This document shows, one piece after another, positions 16,192 through 26,200 of a stretch of 64,000 bases of DNA. The position numbers and the translations under genes were made by a program. Where the stretch lies: assembly GCA_045643785.1 (NCBI GenBank), contig JAZRFR010000257.1, forward strand, positions 1 through 64,000, read 5' to 3'. The notes beneath the pieces were generated by a model. That model was not told where the DNA came from and ran no database searches. It saw only the letters and a list, made by a program, of their open reading frames with translations. The DNA comes from CAMEON01 sp045643785 (GTDB lineage Bacteria; Bacillota; Clostridia; Oscillospirales; CAG-272). Position 1 is the stretch's first letter, and each line of letters opens with the position of its first letter.

Positions 16192-16806
16192 ATGAGAAAC
16201 AATGTTCGCGCATTACATGGAAGAAGGGGGCATTTAATTTTGCTTTTGATCATCTCTCTCCTGTGTACATCCTGCCAACAGGGCACAAAGCCTTTTTATG
16301 CCCGGTCAAGACCTGCCGGAGGTTCGGGGGAGAAAGATAACGTGGTTGATATCACCATTGCCCATCAGTCCATGCAGGTAACCGATCCCAACGTGGTCAC
16401 GTTTACCATTGGAATGGGCGGTAATATGAAAATTGAGGCGCATAAAAACGAAACCATGGTTCTTCAAATTGACGCCGAGGGATGTCTCATAAATGGCGTA
16501 GAGGATCTGTTTGAGAAAGAATACTCCGACTACTTTGAAAACGAGCTTTTTCGTGCAACGGTCAAAGAGCACTATTGGAGTTATCCTACCAAAACCCCAA
16601 ATTATTTCGAGGATTTTGAAATAACTTTCCCTTCGGGAGAATGCAAGGGACGAATTAACATAACTTTATATATCAAGGAAGATTTGTACGAGGGATATAC
16701 TGCAGAAATATCGTTTTACTATGCTTCAAACGGTACGGTGATTTGGTTTAATGAACATGCTTTGCTTGAAGTGGATCAGTATAATCGACCGGTACGTGCA
16801 GATTAA
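16192..16806 (+). CDS. Lipoprotein of unknown function
   Basis: A 204-residue predicted lipoprotein: a basic n-region, a hydrophobic stretch and a lipobox C-T-S-C put the lipid on Cys28. The mature part is soluble, rich in aromatic and acidic residues and probably all-beta, but I do not recognise a family. AAGGAGGAG supports the ATG at 16192, although the frame is open upstream. The base composition from here to 17119 is AT-richer than the flanking operons, which may indicate a different origin. It is followed 23 bp later by a small secreted-protein gene with a frame defect. Confidence 0.8.
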   Translation: MRNNVRALHGRRGHLILLLIISLLCTSCQQGTKPFYARSRPAGGSGEKDNVVDITIAHQSMQVTDPNVVTFTIGMGGNMKIEAHKNETMVLQIDAEGCLINGVEDLFEKEYSDYFENELFRATVKEHYWSYPTKTPNYFEDFEITFPSGECKGRINITLYIKEDLYEGYTAEISFYYASNGTVIWFNEHALLEVDQYNRPVRAD

Positions 16807-16829
16807 AAAAGATACCAGGAGGTTATAAA

Positions 16830-17119
16830 ATGAAAAAAGAATTGCAATTCTATTAATCGTGTCATTGTTGTTCGGAATATATGTTCCGATAAATGCAACT
16901 GCATACGAAGAAAATGTAGTTGATGGTAATCAATCTGAATCTTTTATTAGTTCTTCTAATTATGATTTGACCGAAAGTAATACTCATATTTCAGACACAA
17001 CTATTGTTGAAAAAGAAGTGACAATAGAAGCAAATAAAGAATATCTGGTTATTATCTGTTTTTTTAACCCGCATACAGCTTCAGGCGAATTTTCAATTAA
17101 CACTCGTTACGCATCATAA
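16830..17119 (+). pseudogene. Small secreted protein with a one-base defect in the A-tract after the start codon
   Basis: AGGAGG is followed by ATG at 16830 and six A (16833-16838). As written, this frame stops after eight codons. With one more A the reading becomes a textbook signal peptide (M-K-K-R-I-A-I-L-L-I-V-S-L-L and cleavage after N-A-T-A) joined to the open frame that runs to 17119, giving about 96 residues. Either a base has been lost from the homopolymer, or the sequence is wrong there, or the tract is a slippage switch. The mature part is small, Ser/Asn/Glu-rich and unrecognised. It may still be translated from GTG 16859, but without a signal peptide. Confidence 0.7.
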
Positions 17120-17126
17120 AATAACC

Positions 17127-17164
17127 GCAGAAAGCCCCCGCGGCTTTCTGCCCCTTTTGTTTTA
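17127..17164 (+). terminator. Terminator after the small secreted-protein gene
   Basis: A perfect 10-bp stem, GCAGAAAGCC (17127-17136) with GGCTTTCTGC (17142-17151), and a 5-base loop, followed by CCCTTTTGTTTT. Confidence 0.88.
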
Positions 17165-17210
17165 CAGTCTTTCCAATCGTTAATTTTCGGTGAAGAATCC
17201 CAAAATATGG

Positions 17211-17239
17211 TTTACAATTCGCTCTGTTTGTGTTATAAT
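17211..17239 (+). promoter_or_regulatory. Promoter upstream of the DUF951 gene
   Basis: TTTACA (17211-17216), 17-bp spacer, TATAAT (17234-17239) with a TGT extension. It may also drive yfhO. Confidence 0.78.
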
Positions 17240-17271
17240 ATGTTGGAATATTATTATTAAGGAAGTGCGCT

Positions 17272-17487
17272 ATGCAGATCATCCGAATGAAGGTAGGAGA
17301 TACGCTGGAGCTCAAGAAGCCGCACCCCTGCGGGGACAAGCGTTTCCGCGTCATGCGGGTTGGCAGTGAGATCCGCATCGTATGCCTTGGCTGCGGTCGC
17401 GACATGGTGCTGGATCGGGTTAAGCTGGAGCGGGCCATCCGCAAGCTGATCCCCGCCGAAGAGCCTCCTGCCGATCCTCAAAGCTGA
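17272..17487 (+). CDS. DUF951 family protein
   Basis: A 71-residue cytosolic protein of the DUF951 (YyzM-like) family, recognisable by the start (M-K-V-G-D), the K-K-P-H-P-C-G segment and the C-L-G-C-G-R segment. These give a Cys pattern that could bind a metal. The family is widespread in Firmicutes and lacks a defined function. It is preceded by AAGGAAG and a good promoter, and followed 61 bp later by yfhO. Confidence 0.9.
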   Translation: MQIIRMKVGDTLELKKPHPCGDKRFRVMRVGSEIRIVCLGCGRDMVLDRVKLERAIRKLIPAEEPPADPQS

Positions 17488-17548
17488 TCCCCGCCTGCTA
17501 TTTGACCACACCGCTATTACTTTCCACCAAAAGAAAGGTTTTTTACAC

Positions 17549-20500
17549 ATGGATTCCACGAACATGACCCCTGTTGCCTCTCCCGTGCAGGAGGCACCTG
17601 CCCTCGACAAAAACGGTCTCTTGAAAAAGCAACCGAAATGGAAATCGGTATGGCAGAAGTATTTCGGTGAATACGGCTATCTTCTGATTGCCGCTCTGAT
17701 TCCCGCCGTTCTGTTCTATCTCATTTATCTTGCCAGGGGACTTTACCCCTTCGGAGACGGAACGGTACTGGTGCTGGACCTCAACGGCCAGTACGTCTCC
17801 TTCTACGAAGGACTCCACGACATCCTTCGCGGTGAGGCGGATCTGCTCTACTCCTTCTCCCGCAACCTGGGTGGTGAATTCCTGGGCATTTACGACTACT
17901 ACGTAGCCAGCCCCTTTGCCATGCTCCTGGCGCTTTTCCCCGAGCGCTTTATGCTGGAGGCTCTGCTCATTCTGTTCATGCTGAAGGCGGCACTTTGCGG
18001 CTTCAACATGGGTATCTATCTCCACAAGCATGCGGCGGGCGAGCCCAACCGTTTGTCGGTCATTGCCTTCTCTGTGATGTACGCCATGACTGCGTACTGC
18101 GTGGTCCAGCAGCATAACTCCATGTGGATTGACGCCGTACTGTGGCTGCCTCTCCTGACGCTCGGTATCGAGTCGGTGATCAAGTACGGCAAATTCCGCC
18201 TGTACGTGTTTGCGCTGGCCATTACGGTTCACAGTAACTTCTATATCGGTTACATGGTGGTCATCTACACCCTGGCCTACTGCGTGTACTACTACCTGGC
18301 TCACGACCGCAACAATGAAAACAATCCTCTGGGCGAGAAAAACCACTTCGTCAAATCCGTGATCCGCATGGCCGCGTGGTCCATCCTGGGTTTGGGGATC
18401 GCTGCTTTGGCCATTCTGTCGGCGCGCTATGCCCTTTCCTTCGGTAAGGACGAGTTCTCCAATCCCAGCTGGGAGATCACCCAAAAGTTTGATCTGTTCG
18501 AGTTCATCTACAAATTCCTTCCCTCCTCCTACGACACCGTCCGTCCCGAGGGCCTTCCCTTCGTCTACTGCGGTGTTCTGACACTGATCCTGGCCCCCGC
18601 CTTCTTCCTTTGCAAGAAGTTCTCCAACCGCGAAAAGGTTGCGGCCGCCTTCTTCATCCTCTTCTTTGTGGCATCCTTTGCAACCAGCTCTCTCGATCTG
18701 ATCTGGCACGGCTTCCAGAAGCCCAACTGGCTCAACTACCGCTACAGCTTCATGCTGTGCTTCTTCTTGATCGTTTTGGCGTACCGCGCATTCGATCAGA
18801 TTCTCTACGCTTCCCGCAAGGCCATGCTGGGCGTTGTGGCATTCATCGGCCTGTTCGTGGTTGTTTTGCAGAAATTCGCGGATATGCTGGTTGAGGAAAA
18901 CGAAAAGTTGGTGGTTCGTCCTTTTGCGACCATCTGGCTGACGATCGGTTGCCTGTTCGTCTATTTCATCCTCGTTTGCCTCATGGGCAAAGCGAAAGCC
19001 AGACAAAAGGAACTCATCTCCATCATTCTGGTATTCGTCGTATGTGCGGAAGTGTTCCTGTCCGGTCTTTCGGATATGAACGCGCTGGACAAGGACGTGA
19101 CCTTCTCCAAGTATTCCCGCTACAACAAAATGATCGATACCCTTCGTCCCATTACCAATACCATTCAGGAATATGACGACGGTTTCTATCGCATGGAAAA
19201 GACCTATTTCCGTAAGACCAACGACAACTACGCGTTGAAGATCCGCGGTCTTTCCTGCTCCACTTCGACGCTGAACCGAGATACCATTGACTTTTTAAGA
19301 AGTATGGGCTATGCTTCCCGCTCCCACTGGTCCAGATATCTCGGCGGAACGCCCGTCAACGATGCCCTGCTGGGCATCAAGTACCTCATCACCAACGAGG
19401 ACGAAAGCCACTACTACGGCGAGCCTCTGTTTACCAAAGAAGATTACGGGTACGATGAGGACTTTTCCCCCAACGGAAATTATGACGTGTACTACAACGC
19501 TTACGCCTTGTCCTTTGCATACGGCGTAGCCGATAACTGGCTTACCTTTGATTACGAGGATTACGACACGCCCTACGAAAGACTCAACGCCATGATCACC
19601 GTCATGCTGGGCGAGGAAGAAACCGTAGAGGTGTTCAAGCCTGCTGTTCAGAACGGCGATCCCGAAGTCAAAAACGTAAAAGTTAACACGGCTGACGGCC
19701 ACCATTCCTACAAGGTAGATGATAAATCCGGCGAAGGAACCCTTGTCTACAACTATACGGTTCCCGAAAATACCGAGCTGTATTTCTTCTATCCCACAAA
19801 CTATTTGCGAGAGGTTAGCCTGAAGACCAAGGACAAGGAAACCGGATCCTTCACCGGCAGCGAGAAGTTTGGCGGTAGCGACACCAATCGCATCGTTACC
19901 CTGGGTGAATCCAAGACAGGAACGCTGTATCTGCAGGTCACCATCGATAATTCCTCCAACAATCTCTACGTTCTCCCCAAGGACTCCTACGTTTACTATA
20001 TTGACATGGATGTTTTCAAGGATGCCATGGAGCGACTTGGAAAGACGCAGTATATCATTGATTCCACATCTACCGATAGCCATCTGACGGGAACGGTTAC
20101 CACGACCGCCGAGAAACAGCTCATGTTTACCTCGATTCCCTACGACGAGGGTTGGAACATTTTCGTGGACGGTAAGAAGGTCGATCTGTACGAGGCAAAC
20201 AATTCTCTGATCTCCTTCTACGTGGAGGGGACGGGCGAGCATACCATCGAGATGAAGTATATGCCCGCCACCATTGCGCTCGGTATCACGATCTCCATTA
20301 CTTGTCTCATCATCTTTATTGTTCTGCTTCTGATCTATCCCTTCATCAAAAAGATTCCCTATCTCCGCAAGCTGGTCATGATCGAAGGCGAGGAGCTTCC
20401 CGCCATTGCTACGGAGGAATATATGGCTGAAATCGAGCCGGGAGATATCGGCGCCCAGGATGATACGGCGGAAACAGAATCGGGTACGAAGGATGACACC

Positions 20501-20605
20501 AAGAAGGATAAAAAGAGCAAGCCCTCCGATGAACACAAGCAAGAAAAGAAAGCATCCGATCAGCTCTATCGCGTTCACGCCCCCCATCATAACAAGAAAA
20601 AATAA
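17549..20605 (+). CDS. YfhO-family polytopic membrane protein
   Basis: A 1,018-residue membrane protein of the bacterial YfhO family (GT-C-like glycosyltransferase fold). After a cytosolic N-terminus come about a dozen transmembrane helices (residues 45-520), then a large extracytoplasmic domain (about 530-905), one more helix near 910-935, and a Lys-rich tail. In Bacillus and Listeria, YfhO homologues glycosylate teichoic acid on the outer face of the membrane using undecaprenyl-linked sugar. The N-terminal D-L-N-G-Q-Y-V-S-F motif resembles the family's conserved first-loop acidic motif. Its exact sugar and target are unknown. Confidence 0.9.
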   Translation: MDSTNMTPVASPVQEAPALDKNGLLKKQPKWKSVWQKYFGEYGYLLIAALIPAVLFYLIYLARGLYPFGDGTVLVLDLNGQYVSFYEGLHDILRGEADLLYSFSRNLGGEFLGIYDYYVASPFAMLLALFPERFMLEALLILFMLKAALCGFNMGIYLHKHAAGEPNRLSVIAFSVMYAMTAYCVVQQHNSMWIDAVLWLPLLTLGIESVIKYGKFRLYVFALAITVHSNFYIGYMVVIYTLAYCVYYYLAHDRNNENNPLGEKNHFVKSVIRMAAWSILGLGIAALAILSARYALSFGKDEFSNPSWEITQKFDLFEFIYKFLPSSYDTVRPEGLPFVYCGVLTLILAPAFFLCKKFSNREKVAAAFFILFFVASFATSSLDLIWHGFQKPNWLNYRYSFMLCFFLIVLAYRAFDQILYASRKAMLGVVAFIGLFVVVLQKFADMLVEENEKLVVRPFATIWLTIGCLFVYFILVCLMGKAKARQKELISIILVFVVCAEVFLSGLSDMNALDKDVTFSKYSRYNKMIDTLRPITNTIQEYDDGFYRMEKTYFRKTNDNYALKIRGLSCSTSTLNRDTIDFLRSMGYASRSHWSRYLGGTPVNDALLGIKYLITNEDESHYYGEPLFTKEDYGYDEDFSPNGNYDVYYNAYALSFAYGVADNWLTFDYEDYDTPYERLNAMITVMLGEEETVEVFKPAVQNGDPEVKNVKVNTADGHHSYKVDDKSGEGTLVYNYTVPENTELYFFYPTNYLREVSLKTKDKETGSFTGSEKFGGSDTNRIVTLGESKTGTLYLQVTIDNSSNNLYVLPKDSYVYYIDMDVFKDAMERLGKTQYIIDSTSTDSHLTGTVTTTAEKQLMFTSIPYDEGWNIFVDGKKVDLYEANNSLISFYVEGTGEHTIEMKYMPATIALGITISITCLIIFIVLLLIYPFIKKIPYLRKLVMIEGEELPAIATEEYMAEIEPGDIGAQDDTAETESGTKDDTKKDKKSKPSDEHKQEKKASDQLYRVHAPHHNKKK

Positions 20606-20622
20606 CCCCTTCTTTTAACCAG

Positions 20623-20655
20623 AGGGTCGCCTCTGCTCATCAGAGGCGACCCTTT
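20623..20655 (+). terminator. Terminator after yfhO
   Basis: A perfect 13-bp stem, AGGGTCGCCTCTG (20623-20635) with its complement at 20641-20653, a 5-base loop and TT. It lies directly before the ruvA ribosome binding site, so it may attenuate rather than stop transcription into ruvA. Confidence 0.75.
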
Positions 20656-20672
20656 CCCTACAAGGAGTATCT

Positions 20673-21305
20673 ATGTATTATTACATCAAAGGCGAACTGG
20701 TCGTAGCTACCCTCAACATGGCCGTTGTGGATGCGGGCGGTGTCGGCTACAAAATGACCATCAGCGAGAATACCTACCGTTCCCTCCCCAGACGTGGGGA
20801 CAAGAATCCCCAGGTGACTCTCTACACCTACCTGTCGGTTCGCGAAGACGGGATCGAGCTCTTCGGATTCGAGAGCGAACGAGAGCTTTCCTCCTTCAAG
20901 ATGCTGACTTCCGTATCGGGTGTAGGCCCCAAGGCGGCTATGTCCATTCTTTCCCTGCTGACCCCCGAAAAGTTTGCTTTGGCCGTTTGTACTGAGGACA
21001 GAAAGACCATTTCCAAGGCCAATGGCGTAGGTCCCAAGACCGCCGCCCGCATCATTCTGGAGCTTCGAGACAAGCTCATGAAGGAGACTTCCATCGACAA
21101 CGATCTTTCTACCGCTATGTTGGATCACAGCGCAGAGGCCGCAGGCGCGCCTGCCCGAGGCAAGCTCTCTGAGGCTATGGATGCGCTCATGGTGCTGGGG
21201 TACACCCGTGCCGAGGCACAGAACGCGCTGAAGACCATTGATACCCAGGCGTTGTCCATTGAGGATATCATCAAAGAATCTCTGAAAAAGCTCATGAAAA
21301 ATTAA
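20673..21305 (+). CDS. ruvA: Holliday junction branch migration complex subunit RuvA
   Basis: A 210-residue DNA-binding subunit that holds the four-way junction for RuvB. It has the usual three parts: an N-terminal OB-fold (residues 1-64), helix-hairpin-helix motifs with S-G-V-G-P-K and G-V-G-P-K-T-A (about 70-125), and a flexible linker to the C-terminal RuvB-binding three-helix domain (about 160-210). CAAGGAG precedes the ATG. ruvB follows after 13 bp. Confidence 0.97.
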   Translation: MYYYIKGELVVATLNMAVVDAGGVGYKMTISENTYRSLPRRGDKNPQVTLYTYLSVREDGIELFGFESERELSSFKMLTSVSGVGPKAAMSILSLLTPEKFALAVCTEDRKTISKANGVGPKTAARIILELRDKLMKETSIDNDLSTAMLDHSAEAAGAPARGKLSEAMDALMVLGYTRAEAQNALKTIDTQALSIEDIIKESLKKLMKN

Positions 21306-21318
21306 GGTACGATGAATT

Positions 21319-22434
21319 ATGAAGGATTTTGAATTTGACTTCGACTATACCGACACGGAGCGTGGGGACACAGATTTTGAAAACCGCATGGTCTCCACCA
21401 CTTACACACCCGGAGATGACGATACCGAAAGTTCGCTCCGTCCCCGTCGGATGGACGAGTATATTGGTCAAGACAAGGCCAAAGAAAACCTGAAGGTTTA
21501 CATTGAAGCCGCCAAAATGCGGAATGATTCCCTGGATCACGTATTGCTCTACGGCCCTCCCGGTCTGGGTAAAACCACTCTTTCGGGTATTATCGCCGCC
21601 GAAATGGGTGTTAATCTGCGTGTAACCTCCGGTCCTGCCATTGAAAAGCAGGGAGATCTTGCGGCGCTTCTGACCAACCTCAACGCCGGAGACGTACTGT
21701 TCATCGACGAGATCCACCGTCTGCCCCGCATGGTGGAGGAGATCCTCTATCCTGCCATGGAGGATTACGCGCTGGATATCATCATCGGTAAGGGTCCTGC
21801 CGCCCGTTCAATCCGCATCGATCTTCCCAAGTTTACCCTCATCGGCGCCACGACGCGCGCAGGTCAATTAACGACTCCTTTGCGCGACCGCTTCGGTGTG
21901 ATCCTGAAATTGGAGCTTTACACTCCCGAACAGCTTGCTGAGATTGTGAAGCGCAGTGCCGGAATTTTGGGAATCGCCATGACCGAGGATGGCGCGCTGG
22001 AGATCGCTTCCCGTTCCAGAGGTACCCCCCGTATTGCTAACCGCTTGCTCAAGCGAGTCCGTGATTTCGCTATGGTACAAGGCAAGGAGGAGATCGACGA
22101 AGAAGTGGCTATGTTTGCCCTGGATCGCCTGGAGATCGACGAGCTGGGTCTCGACAACACCGACCGCCGCATGATGGAGGCCATCATCAAGTTCTACGAC
22201 GGCGGCCCCGTTGGTCTGGATACTCTGGCGGCCACCATCGGCGAGGAAGCCATCACCATTGAGGACGTATACGAGCCCTATCTCATGCAGTTGGGCTTCA
22301 TTCAGCGCACCCCCAGAGGCCGCTGTGTAACCAAGCTGGCCTACGAGCATTTGGGCATGAGACCCCCTGTATCCAAGCAGATCAAGGAGGCAAACGATCA
22401 GCTCAAATTCTTTGAAAGCCTGGATGATGATTGA
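21319..22434 (+). CDS. ruvB: Holliday junction branch migration ATPase RuvB
   Basis: A 371-residue AAA+ motor that pumps DNA through the RuvA-bound junction. Visible motifs: Walker A G-P-P-G-L-G-K-T-T, Walker B F-I-D-E-I-H-R-L, sensor-1 G-A-T-T-R-A-G, and the C-terminal winged helix. It is slightly longer than typical because of an acidic N-terminal extension of about 30 residues. It forms an operon with ruvA; no ruvC is adjacent, as usual in Firmicutes. Confidence 0.97.
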   Translation: MKDFEFDFDYTDTERGDTDFENRMVSTTYTPGDDDTESSLRPRRMDEYIGQDKAKENLKVYIEAAKMRNDSLDHVLLYGPPGLGKTTLSGIIAAEMGVNLRVTSGPAIEKQGDLAALLTNLNAGDVLFIDEIHRLPRMVEEILYPAMEDYALDIIIGKGPAARSIRIDLPKFTLIGATTRAGQLTTPLRDRFGVILKLELYTPEQLAEIVKRSAGILGIAMTEDGALEIASRSRGTPRIANRLLKRVRDFAMVQGKEEIDEEVAMFALDRLEIDELGLDNTDRRMMEAIIKFYDGGPVGLDTLAATIGEEAITIEDVYEPYLMQLGFIQRTPRGRCVTKLAYEHLGMRPPVSKQIKEANDQLKFFESLDDD

Positions 22435-22452
22435 AGTAGCGTTTTATGTTGA

Positions 22453-22488
22453 AAACCCCGCCGAATCTCGGCGGGGTTTGTCGTTTTT
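22453..22488 (+). terminator. Terminator after ruvB
   Basis: AAACCCCGCCGA (22453-22464) and TCGGCGGGGTTT (22468-22479) pair perfectly with a 3-base loop, followed by GTCGTTTTT. It also faces the convergent minus-strand gene. Confidence 0.92.
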
Positions 22489-23188
22489 ACAGGAGTTCAA
22501 AGCGGCACCATAGCAAATTATGATCCGAGCGGTTGCTCTCGATCATGCCCATATCTATGGGCTTCATCGTTGATGTCCGATACACGATGTTATCAATGGC
22601 AGTTCGGGTCGTGCGGAAGGTCTTGTATTCCTTTTGCTTACAGTTAACCAGGTCAAATCCAATAGTTTTCAGCGGCATAAAGGCGGTAAAATCTTCCGTG
22701 TTAAAATCGCCCGTTAAAACAGTCGGTACATCCTTCGAGATGTGGGAATCTATCCATTGAGCAAGCTGGTTAAACTGAATATCCTGTTGCTTATGAGATT
22801 CATAGGACAGATGGGTATTCAGGAAGCAGAATGGCATACCGTCATCTGTCGTTACGGTCACACATCCAAAGGCGCGGGGCTCATACCTGCCGGAATTCAA
22901 GGGATGCGCCTCATAAGCCGTTATGGGAAAGCGCGAGAGAATAGCGGTGCCGTACTGTCCTCCGTCGAAATCCATGGCGGGGACGAATAGGGCGTGGGGG
23001 AGTCCGGTAGCCTCCGTCAAACCCGATATGGTATCTAGACCGCAGATGCGGTTCGTAAACATATCGATCTCTTGGAATCCCACGATATCGGCGCCGGCTT
23101 CTGCAACATTTTCAGCGATCTTGCTCCAGTCACAATCTACGTCATGACCGTGACGGATATTATAGGTTGCTATGGTGATTTTTTTCAT
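22487..23188 (-). CDS. Endonuclease/exonuclease/phosphatase-family hydrolase
   Basis: A 233-residue cytosolic protein of the Mg-dependent EEP (DNase I-like) fold. The family's motifs are all present: T-Y-N-I-R-H-G at the start, G-F-Q-E-I-D (metal-binding Glu), T-G-D-F-N-T and the final S-D-H-N-L-L (catalytic His). Members act on nucleic acids or on phosphodiesters and inositol phosphates, so the substrate cannot be assigned. It is last in the minus-strand array and separated from the gene before it by a strong GC-rich hairpin. Confidence 0.88.
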   Translation of the reverse strand: MKKITIATYNIRHGHDVDCDWSKIAENVAEAGADIVGFQEIDMFTNRICGLDTISGLTEATGLPHALFVPAMDFDGGQYGTAILSRFPITAYEAHPLNSGRYEPRAFGCVTVTTDDGMPFCFLNTHLSYESHKQQDIQFNQLAQWIDSHISKDVPTVLTGDFNTEDFTAFMPLKTIGFDLVNCKQKEYKTFRTTRTAIDNIVYRTSTMKPIDMGMIESNRSDHNLLWCRFELL

Positions 23189-23202
23189 ACTTCTTCTCTT
23201 TC

Positions 23203-23223
23203 GGGCGGGGATATTCCCCGCCC
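23203..23223 (-). other. Intercistronic GC-rich hairpin
   Basis: GGGCGGGGA (23203-23211) and TCCCCGCCC (23215-23223) pair perfectly with a 3-base loop, between two minus-strand genes. No U-tract follows on the minus strand, so it is more likely an mRNA-stability or processing element than a full terminator. Confidence 0.6.
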
Positions 23224-23235
23224 TTTACTGTTAAA

Positions 23236-26200
23236 TCAGGCTAGCAGGTCACGATCCAGGATATCGAAGGTTACACCGCCTACGTGAGCTTTGCTGATTT
23301 TATAAGCCTTAGCGCCGTCGTAGTAGGTAAAGCCTGCTTTCTCTGTTTGAAGTGTTCCGTACAGGTTCTCGACCGTAATACCGTCCATGGATCCGTCACC
23401 TGCCTCGGTGTGGAAAGTGACAACAATCTCCAGGCCGCTTTCGTACAGCTGGTTGGAAAGGACGTAACGGTAAGGAGTAAGGGTATCCGTCAACTCATAG
23501 GTAATGGTGGAATCATCCACGACACATCCTTTATGAAGGACCTCAATGGTAACCCAGGCTCTCGCATCGCCGGTCTTGGCGGCGGCAAAGGTGATCTCCA
23601 CCTGATCGGCGTTTTTGATAGCATCCTGAGCGCCGGTCGAGAAGCGGTTCTTGGTTCCCTCAACGGGAGTGTTCAGCGCCTCAATGGCTGCAGCATTCTG
23701 CTTGGTATGGAACGGCACCAGATAAACGGTTCCCTCCCACTTGCCTGCCGCGTCAATGGACTTGAGCAGACCCGTGCTTTCGCTGTCTGCGCCTGCGCCG
23801 ATCTGGACAACGGTATACTGTTTGTTGCCTGCGTTTACACCGATAGCGTTTGTTGTGCCGCCCGTGTAGCCGGGACGGGGCTCGTTGTCTGCCATCAGCT
23901 GTTCAATAGCCAGCTTTTCGGCATTTGCCTGCGCATCGTTAAAAGTAATATGATGCACCATACGCAGACCATTTTTCCACAACAGTCTGAGCTGATCGTA
24001 CGCGCCCTTCTTGGTCTCATAGAGGGAGCCATATTCACCCAGCGTGATGTTACTATGTCCCATGTTGTGGGCATTAACCAGGAAATTGCTCTTACGGTTA
24101 AGATTTCCGTAACGGGTACCGCCGTAGGCAGTACCACAAGTCAGAACTACGTCTACAGGGGTCAGACGCGTATTGGCTTCGCCAAGGAAGCCTGCAACGG
24201 CCTCGCCCTCGGGGATCTGGTGGGCAGAAATGGACTCGGGAGGATAACCGGCCAGCAGAGCCTCGCGATAGGCCTCCATGATGCGCTTGGAGACGATGTA
24301 GCGGTTGTACATGGACCACTCGGTGAAGTAGTCGCCCTTATATGCATCCCATGCGCCGCGGCCCTTATCACGGGGAGCGTCAATGGAAGCACGGTCGGTG
24401 AAGGAGGTGCCGAAGATCTCGTTGATCTTTTCAATACTCTCATAACGATCCAGGAGATATCCGCGGAAGCCCTCGATCATGTAAGGATTGTAGTCACCTA
24501 CTGATCCGGCCACATCGATCTCATGCTCGTGAACGGGAGATACGCCCACGAGGTGCTCGGGATTGGCTCCCTCACCACGGAAGGCGGAAGCTGTTCCCTG
24601 CAGGAAGGAGCGCAGGGGATAGAGGCGGAGCTTGGCCAAATCCAGAATTCCGTCGGCGTAGGTACCCACGTAGAAGGTAGAGCCCAACTCGTTATAGTCC
24701 ATATACTCTCCTGCTTTGCCGATGGAAACGTACTTCTGCGTGCCGTCGATGGGATCCACGTAGGAGGCCAGCTTGCCCGTATGGGGGATCTTATTCCAGC
24801 GGTGGGTAAAGCAGGGCTCAAGGAAAAGGTACTCGGTTTCCAAACGAGTCACATACTGGTTGATATCCGAGAAGGTATAGTCGGCATACTTTGTGGACGC
24901 AAACCAAGCGTCGATGGCGGCATTGTCCTTACAGGAGGTCAGGCCGTTCAGTGCAGCGTTGGAAAGATCGGTACGTATGTGGCAGAAATCTCCTTTAGAT
25001 ACATATTTATCATCGTTATAGCCATCCGTATAATAAGCCGCAAAGAAACGGTTCTCACGGAAGCCGACGTCCAGTTCGGTAGCGTTAGCATTCTCATCGT
25101 AGATAGTCAGGTAGGACAGCACTTCTTGTCCCTCACGGGCAGGGAGAAAGACGGTATACTTTTGCCCTACGATGTTGGATGCGGAAACGCCTGTGGCGTC
25201 GGCAGGAAGCGTAACCCCTGCGTTGGCAAACTCGGCCTTCTGTGCATTTCCTTCATACAGACCCTGTACCGAATGGAAATACAGAATAACAGAATCAGTA
25301 GCTCCGCTGTTGCGGACGGAAATAGCTACGGGAACGCCCGCCTTCTCGCCCGTCAGGGCGAAGGAACAATCCAGGGTATGCTCCGAGATCACGGAGCCGT
25401 CGGACAGCGAGATGAGCGCATAGCGAAGCTCACCCTTTTCGTTGGTGGTCTGGGAGGCAACCAACAGCACCTCGTCGCTGACACCATCAGCAAAGTGTCC
25501 CGTTGCAATGGTGTGAGGTCCGGAGATCACGTCGCGGACGTTTACGGTCATGCGGATCATACCGAAGGCATCGAACACGCGGATATCACCGTTCTTGCCG
25601 TCGTGTTCGGCAAAGGGAGCGGTGGCGATCAGCACTTCATCGCCTACTTTGGCGGCGGCCACTTGAACACCACCCTTCACGGAAGCATCAAAGGCCAAGA
25701 ACTGAGTGATACAGGTCTGCTGGTTATTGAATACGCGGACGGTGGTAAAGTTGTCGGCGTGCTTCCCTTCGCCGGCTACCAGCGCGGGGCCGACGGCAAG
25801 GCCGTTGGACTGACCCATTTGCGCGTGGTAAATGGAAGTCTGGATACCCAGATTCAGGTCGGGAGCGGTGTAGAAAATGGTGTTGTTGACGTCGTTGGAG
25901 ATCCGAGAAGGAAGATCAATGAACGCATTGACGATCTCTGTTTCGGATGCGTTAGTCATGTACAGGTACATGGCCTCATAGGTATACAGATCATCGTAGG
26001 TGTGCAGGGGCTCCTCACCTTCAAAGAACAGCACCAGCTTGTGGTCGTAGACCGCGACACCCATGCCAAGCTGCTTGGCGGCTTCCTCGGGCGTAGTGGC
26101 GGTCAGATCGCTCTTTCCTGCCAAAGCACCCAGTTTCGCGGCATCCAGCGTTACGGTACCATCCTTGGCGGTTGTGACGATCCCCTCGCCGCCTGCCTTG

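Noticed and set aside
17543..20590. Long minus-strand open frames opposite yfhO (about 487 and 431 codons)
   Set aside because: Antisense shadows of YfhO; no ribosome binding sites or domain motifs.
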